The notes under the pieces: model-generated
Told to the model about the DNA's origin: nothing
Database searches by the model: none
The model's input: only the letters and a program-made list of their open reading frames with translations
Assembly: GCA_903854195.1 (NCBI GenBank)
Contig: CAINVO010000004.1
Location: 1-41,734, forward strand
Direction: 5' to 3'
DNA from: an uncultured bacterium
GTDB taxonomy: Bacteria > Patescibacteriota > Minisyncoccia > Phycocordibacterales > CAINVO01
Length of the DNA: 41,734 bases
Part shown: positions 40,411 through 41,734 of the stretch, piece by piece
Layout: every line of letters starts with the position of its first letter
Numbering within the stretch: the first letter of the stretch is position 1
Program-made: the position numbers and the translations under genes

Positions 40411-41088
40411 TTATTTCCTTCCGTCAATTTTGTAACCTCTGCCCGGCACGGTGTGAATAAGTTTATTTTTTGAATTTCCTGTGTCAATCTTCTTTCTTAA
40501 ATTTCTTATGTGAGCCTCGATAGTGTTTGAAAAAGGGTCACCATTTATATCCCAAACATTTTCCATAATAATTCCACGAGAAAGTACTCTGCCTGGAGTT
40601 TTCATGAGACATTCAAGTAATAAAAATTCTTTTCTTGTTAGGTAAACATCTTTTTTCCCGCGAGTGACTTTTTGTTCCATTGGGTTAATTGTGAGATCGT
40701 CAATTGTCATAATCGTATCCTTCAGTATGTATGGTCTTCGTGAGAGCGCTTTTATTCTTGCGGCAAGTTCAATAAATGAAAAGGGCTTAGTTAAATAATC
40801 ATCCGCACCATAATCTAACAGGGAAACTTTGTCAGTTGTCTCGGATAACGCAGAAGTAATTATGATGGGAGTGTTGATACCAGCTTTTCTAATTTCTTGG
40901 CAAACTTCTGCTCCATTCTTTTTCGGCAACACGTTGTCTAATATTATCAGGCTATAAGGGTTGCTCCTTGCTAAAAATGAACCTCGATCGCCGTCAGGAC
41001 AAGTATCAATTTCATGACCCTCGTCTTTTAGAGCAATTGATAACATTTGACTGAGTTCATTGTCGTCCTCAATTAATAAAATACGCAT
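40411..41088 (-). CDS. OmpR/PhoB-family response regulator
   Basis: 225 residues. Receiver domain with acidic pocket IEDD (7-9), phosphoacceptor D51 in LIILDNVLP, T/S switch in IIITSA and K101 in LTKPFS. A winged-helix DNA-binding domain follows (~125-225): LTRKEFLLLECLMKTPGRVLS, then TIEAHIRNLRKKID and the wing TVPGRGYKI. It is the likely partner of the histidine kinase encoded downstream. The cyclase-like gene is an obvious candidate member of its regulon. It has a short-leader promoter at 41103-41098. Confidence 0.95.
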   Translation of the reverse strand: MRILLIEDDNELSQMLSIALKDEGHEIDTCPDGDRGSFLARSNPYSLIILDNVLPKKNGAEVCQEIRKAGINTPIIITSALSETTDKVSLLDYGADDYLTKPFSFIELAARIKALSRRPYILKDTIMTIDDLTINPMEQKVTRGKKDVYLTRKEFLLLECLMKTPGRVLSRGIIMENVWDINGDPFSNTIEAHIRNLRKKIDTGNSKNKLIHTVPGRGYKIDGRK

Positions 41089-41097
41089 ATTCTTTAT

Positions 41098-41103
41098 ATT
41101 ATA
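41098..41103 (-). promoter_or_regulatory. -10 element TATAAT of the response regulator gene
   Basis: On the minus strand TATAAT lies 9 nt before the ATG at 41088. A TTTACT 18 nt further upstream may be the -35. Confidence 0.5.
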
Positions 41104-41211
41104 ATCTAATAAAATTACCTAAGTAAATTCTATTAGATATCCAATAAACAAAATAATAATAAAATATAAAGAAAGTATGAAGAAGAAGAAATTTGAATTT
41201 TAAACAATTAA

Positions 41212-41236
41212 CCACATGTTTATGTGGATATTTTTT
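41212..41236 (+). terminator. Orphan terminator-like hairpin
   Basis: CCACAT (41212-41217) pairs with ATGTGG (41222-41227), followed by ATATTTTTT. No ordinary gene precedes it on the plus strand; an 8-codon frame (MKKKKFEF) at about 41176-41202 is the only frame noted. It may end a very short transcript or act in the leader of the next gene. Confidence 0.4.
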
Positions 41237-41249
41237 ATTTATATCGTGA

Positions 41250-41255
41250 TATAAT
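41250..41255 (+). promoter_or_regulatory. -10 element TATAAT, leaderless start
   Basis: TATAAT is followed by 6 nt and the ATG at 41262. No strong -35. Confidence 0.55.
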
Positions 41256-41261
41256 TGTGAC

Positions 41262-41600
41262 ATGAGTTTTGAACATAAACCTTCCTCAAAAAAGAAGTTA
41301 CTTCTTTCGTTAGCATTATTAGCCATCATTATTATTTTAACGACAATTGGATTAAGTGTGTATTTTAAATATTTAGAATCAAAAAAAATAAAATCAGAAA
41401 ATGTTTCTCCTTATGTTTTAACTGATCAGGATAGAGTCAATCTTATTTATGAAAGTTCAGCACCAACCTCATCTCCCACTATGAGTTCCAAGACTCTTAA
41501 AAAGTTTATTAATTTAAGTAGTGCATCGAGTACGAATAGTCAAGGTATAAGTCAGGACCAAAAAGAAGCTATTATTAGAGCAATGAGTGCTAATCAATAA
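41262..41600 (+). CDS. Small single-pass membrane protein, hypothetical
   Basis: 112 residues. A short basic cytoplasmic start (HKPSSKKK) is followed by one membrane helix (~13-35, LLLSLALLAIIIILTTIGLS) and an exported, Ser/Thr-rich domain (SSAPTSSPTMSSKTLKKF; SSASSTNSQG). No family recognised. It is divergent from the response regulator and followed after 19 nt by another exported or membrane protein, with which it may form an operon. Confidence 0.6.
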   Translation: MSFEHKPSSKKKLLLSLALLAIIIILTTIGLSVYFKYLESKKIKSENVSPYVLTDQDRVNLIYESSAPTSSPTMSSKTLKKFINLSSASSTNSQGISQDQKEAIIRAMSANQ

Positions 41601-41619
41601 ATTTTGTAAATCAAAAAAA

Positions 41620-41734
41620 ATGAAACCCCTAACCCCCACCCACCTCCAATCAATCAAATTAACAATGTATTTGATAGCATTAACAATCTTCGCATTCACT
41701 ACAGCAGCATATACTCTAGCCTGGACAGGTCCAA
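41620..41734 (+). CDS. N-terminal fragment of a membrane or exported protein (cut by window edge)
   Basis: An ATG at 41620 opens a frame to the window end: ~18 polar residues (MKPLTPTHLQSIK), a hydrophobic segment (TMYLIALTIFAFTTAAYTL) and AWTGP at the edge. The first codons are unusually C-rich. It could be a signal-anchored surface or pilus-type protein; the family is not determinable. Confidence 0.5.
   Translation, partial: MKPLTPTHLQSIKLTMYLIALTIFAFTTAAYTLAWTGP

Noticed and set aside
1-41734. CRISPR array
   Set aside because: No series of regularly spaced repeats is visible, and the Cas4-like nuclease at 3015 has no cas neighbours.

Overview
The window looks like a chromosomal segment from an AT-rich, streamlined bacterium, most probably of the Candidate Phyla Radiation (Parcubacteria/Paceibacteria type). 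This is inference. It rests on low-GC short genes, many promoters placed so close to the ATG that the mRNA would be leaderless, modular surface proteins, a B12-dependent ribonucleotide reductase and structured intergenic palindromes. TGA is used as a stop, so the code is standard.

Layout. (1) 1-3900: the tail of an unknown gene, a threonine synthase on the minus strand, tRNA-Ser(GGA), a membrane-anchored TPR protein, a palindrome array and a PD-(D/E)XK nuclease with four cysteines placed like an Fe-S cluster. (2) 3950-8240, accessory: a tRNA-Ser with an unusual ACU anticodon, a GC-richer serine recombinase, a two-gene operon (degenerate RuvB-like AAA+ fused to an Mrr nuclease, plus a membrane protein), 700 nt without a convincing gene but with repeated GTGCCA words, and a tiny zinc-ribbon-like gene. 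(3) 8300-18640: a large modular secreted protein, a heterodimeric ABC exporter, an S51 peptidase, membrane proteins, and a thiol relay made of a rearranged CcdA and a DipZ-like thioredoxin.

(4) 18640-22690: a pyrimidine block in two parallel units, pyrD-pyrC and pyrE-pyrF. Each unit has a related ~150-nt leader and a nearly identical terminator. The two leaders share a hairpin and an H-type pseudoknot supported by compensatory changes. pyrE is interrupted at an A-AAA-AAG slippery heptamer. The block is visibly GC-richer and has Shine-Dalgarno-like sites. (5) 22770-31711: PH-domain protein, RDD-pilin-like fusion, MTH1-like NUDIX, SDR, aquaporin with NPAV, sedolisin peptidase, DUF192, class II ribonucleotide reductase. 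(6) 31712-36665: nested inverted repeats, RNase P RNA, MurJ, DedA, a Lys-rich secreted protein, DsbA and DsbB. (7) 36673-41734: a 640-residue protein carrying both a class II terpene cyclase-like DXDDT motif and two class I-like DDxxD motifs, immediately behind a histidine kinase and an OmpR-type regulator, then two small membrane proteins at the right edge.

The best candidates for undescribed biology are the duplicated pyr leader RNA, the terpene cyclase/prenyl synthase-like protein beside a two-component system, the RuvB-like/Mrr plus membrane protein pair, the pyrE frameshift site and the apparently circularly permuted CcdA. All calls come from reading the sequence by eye; no database search was run.
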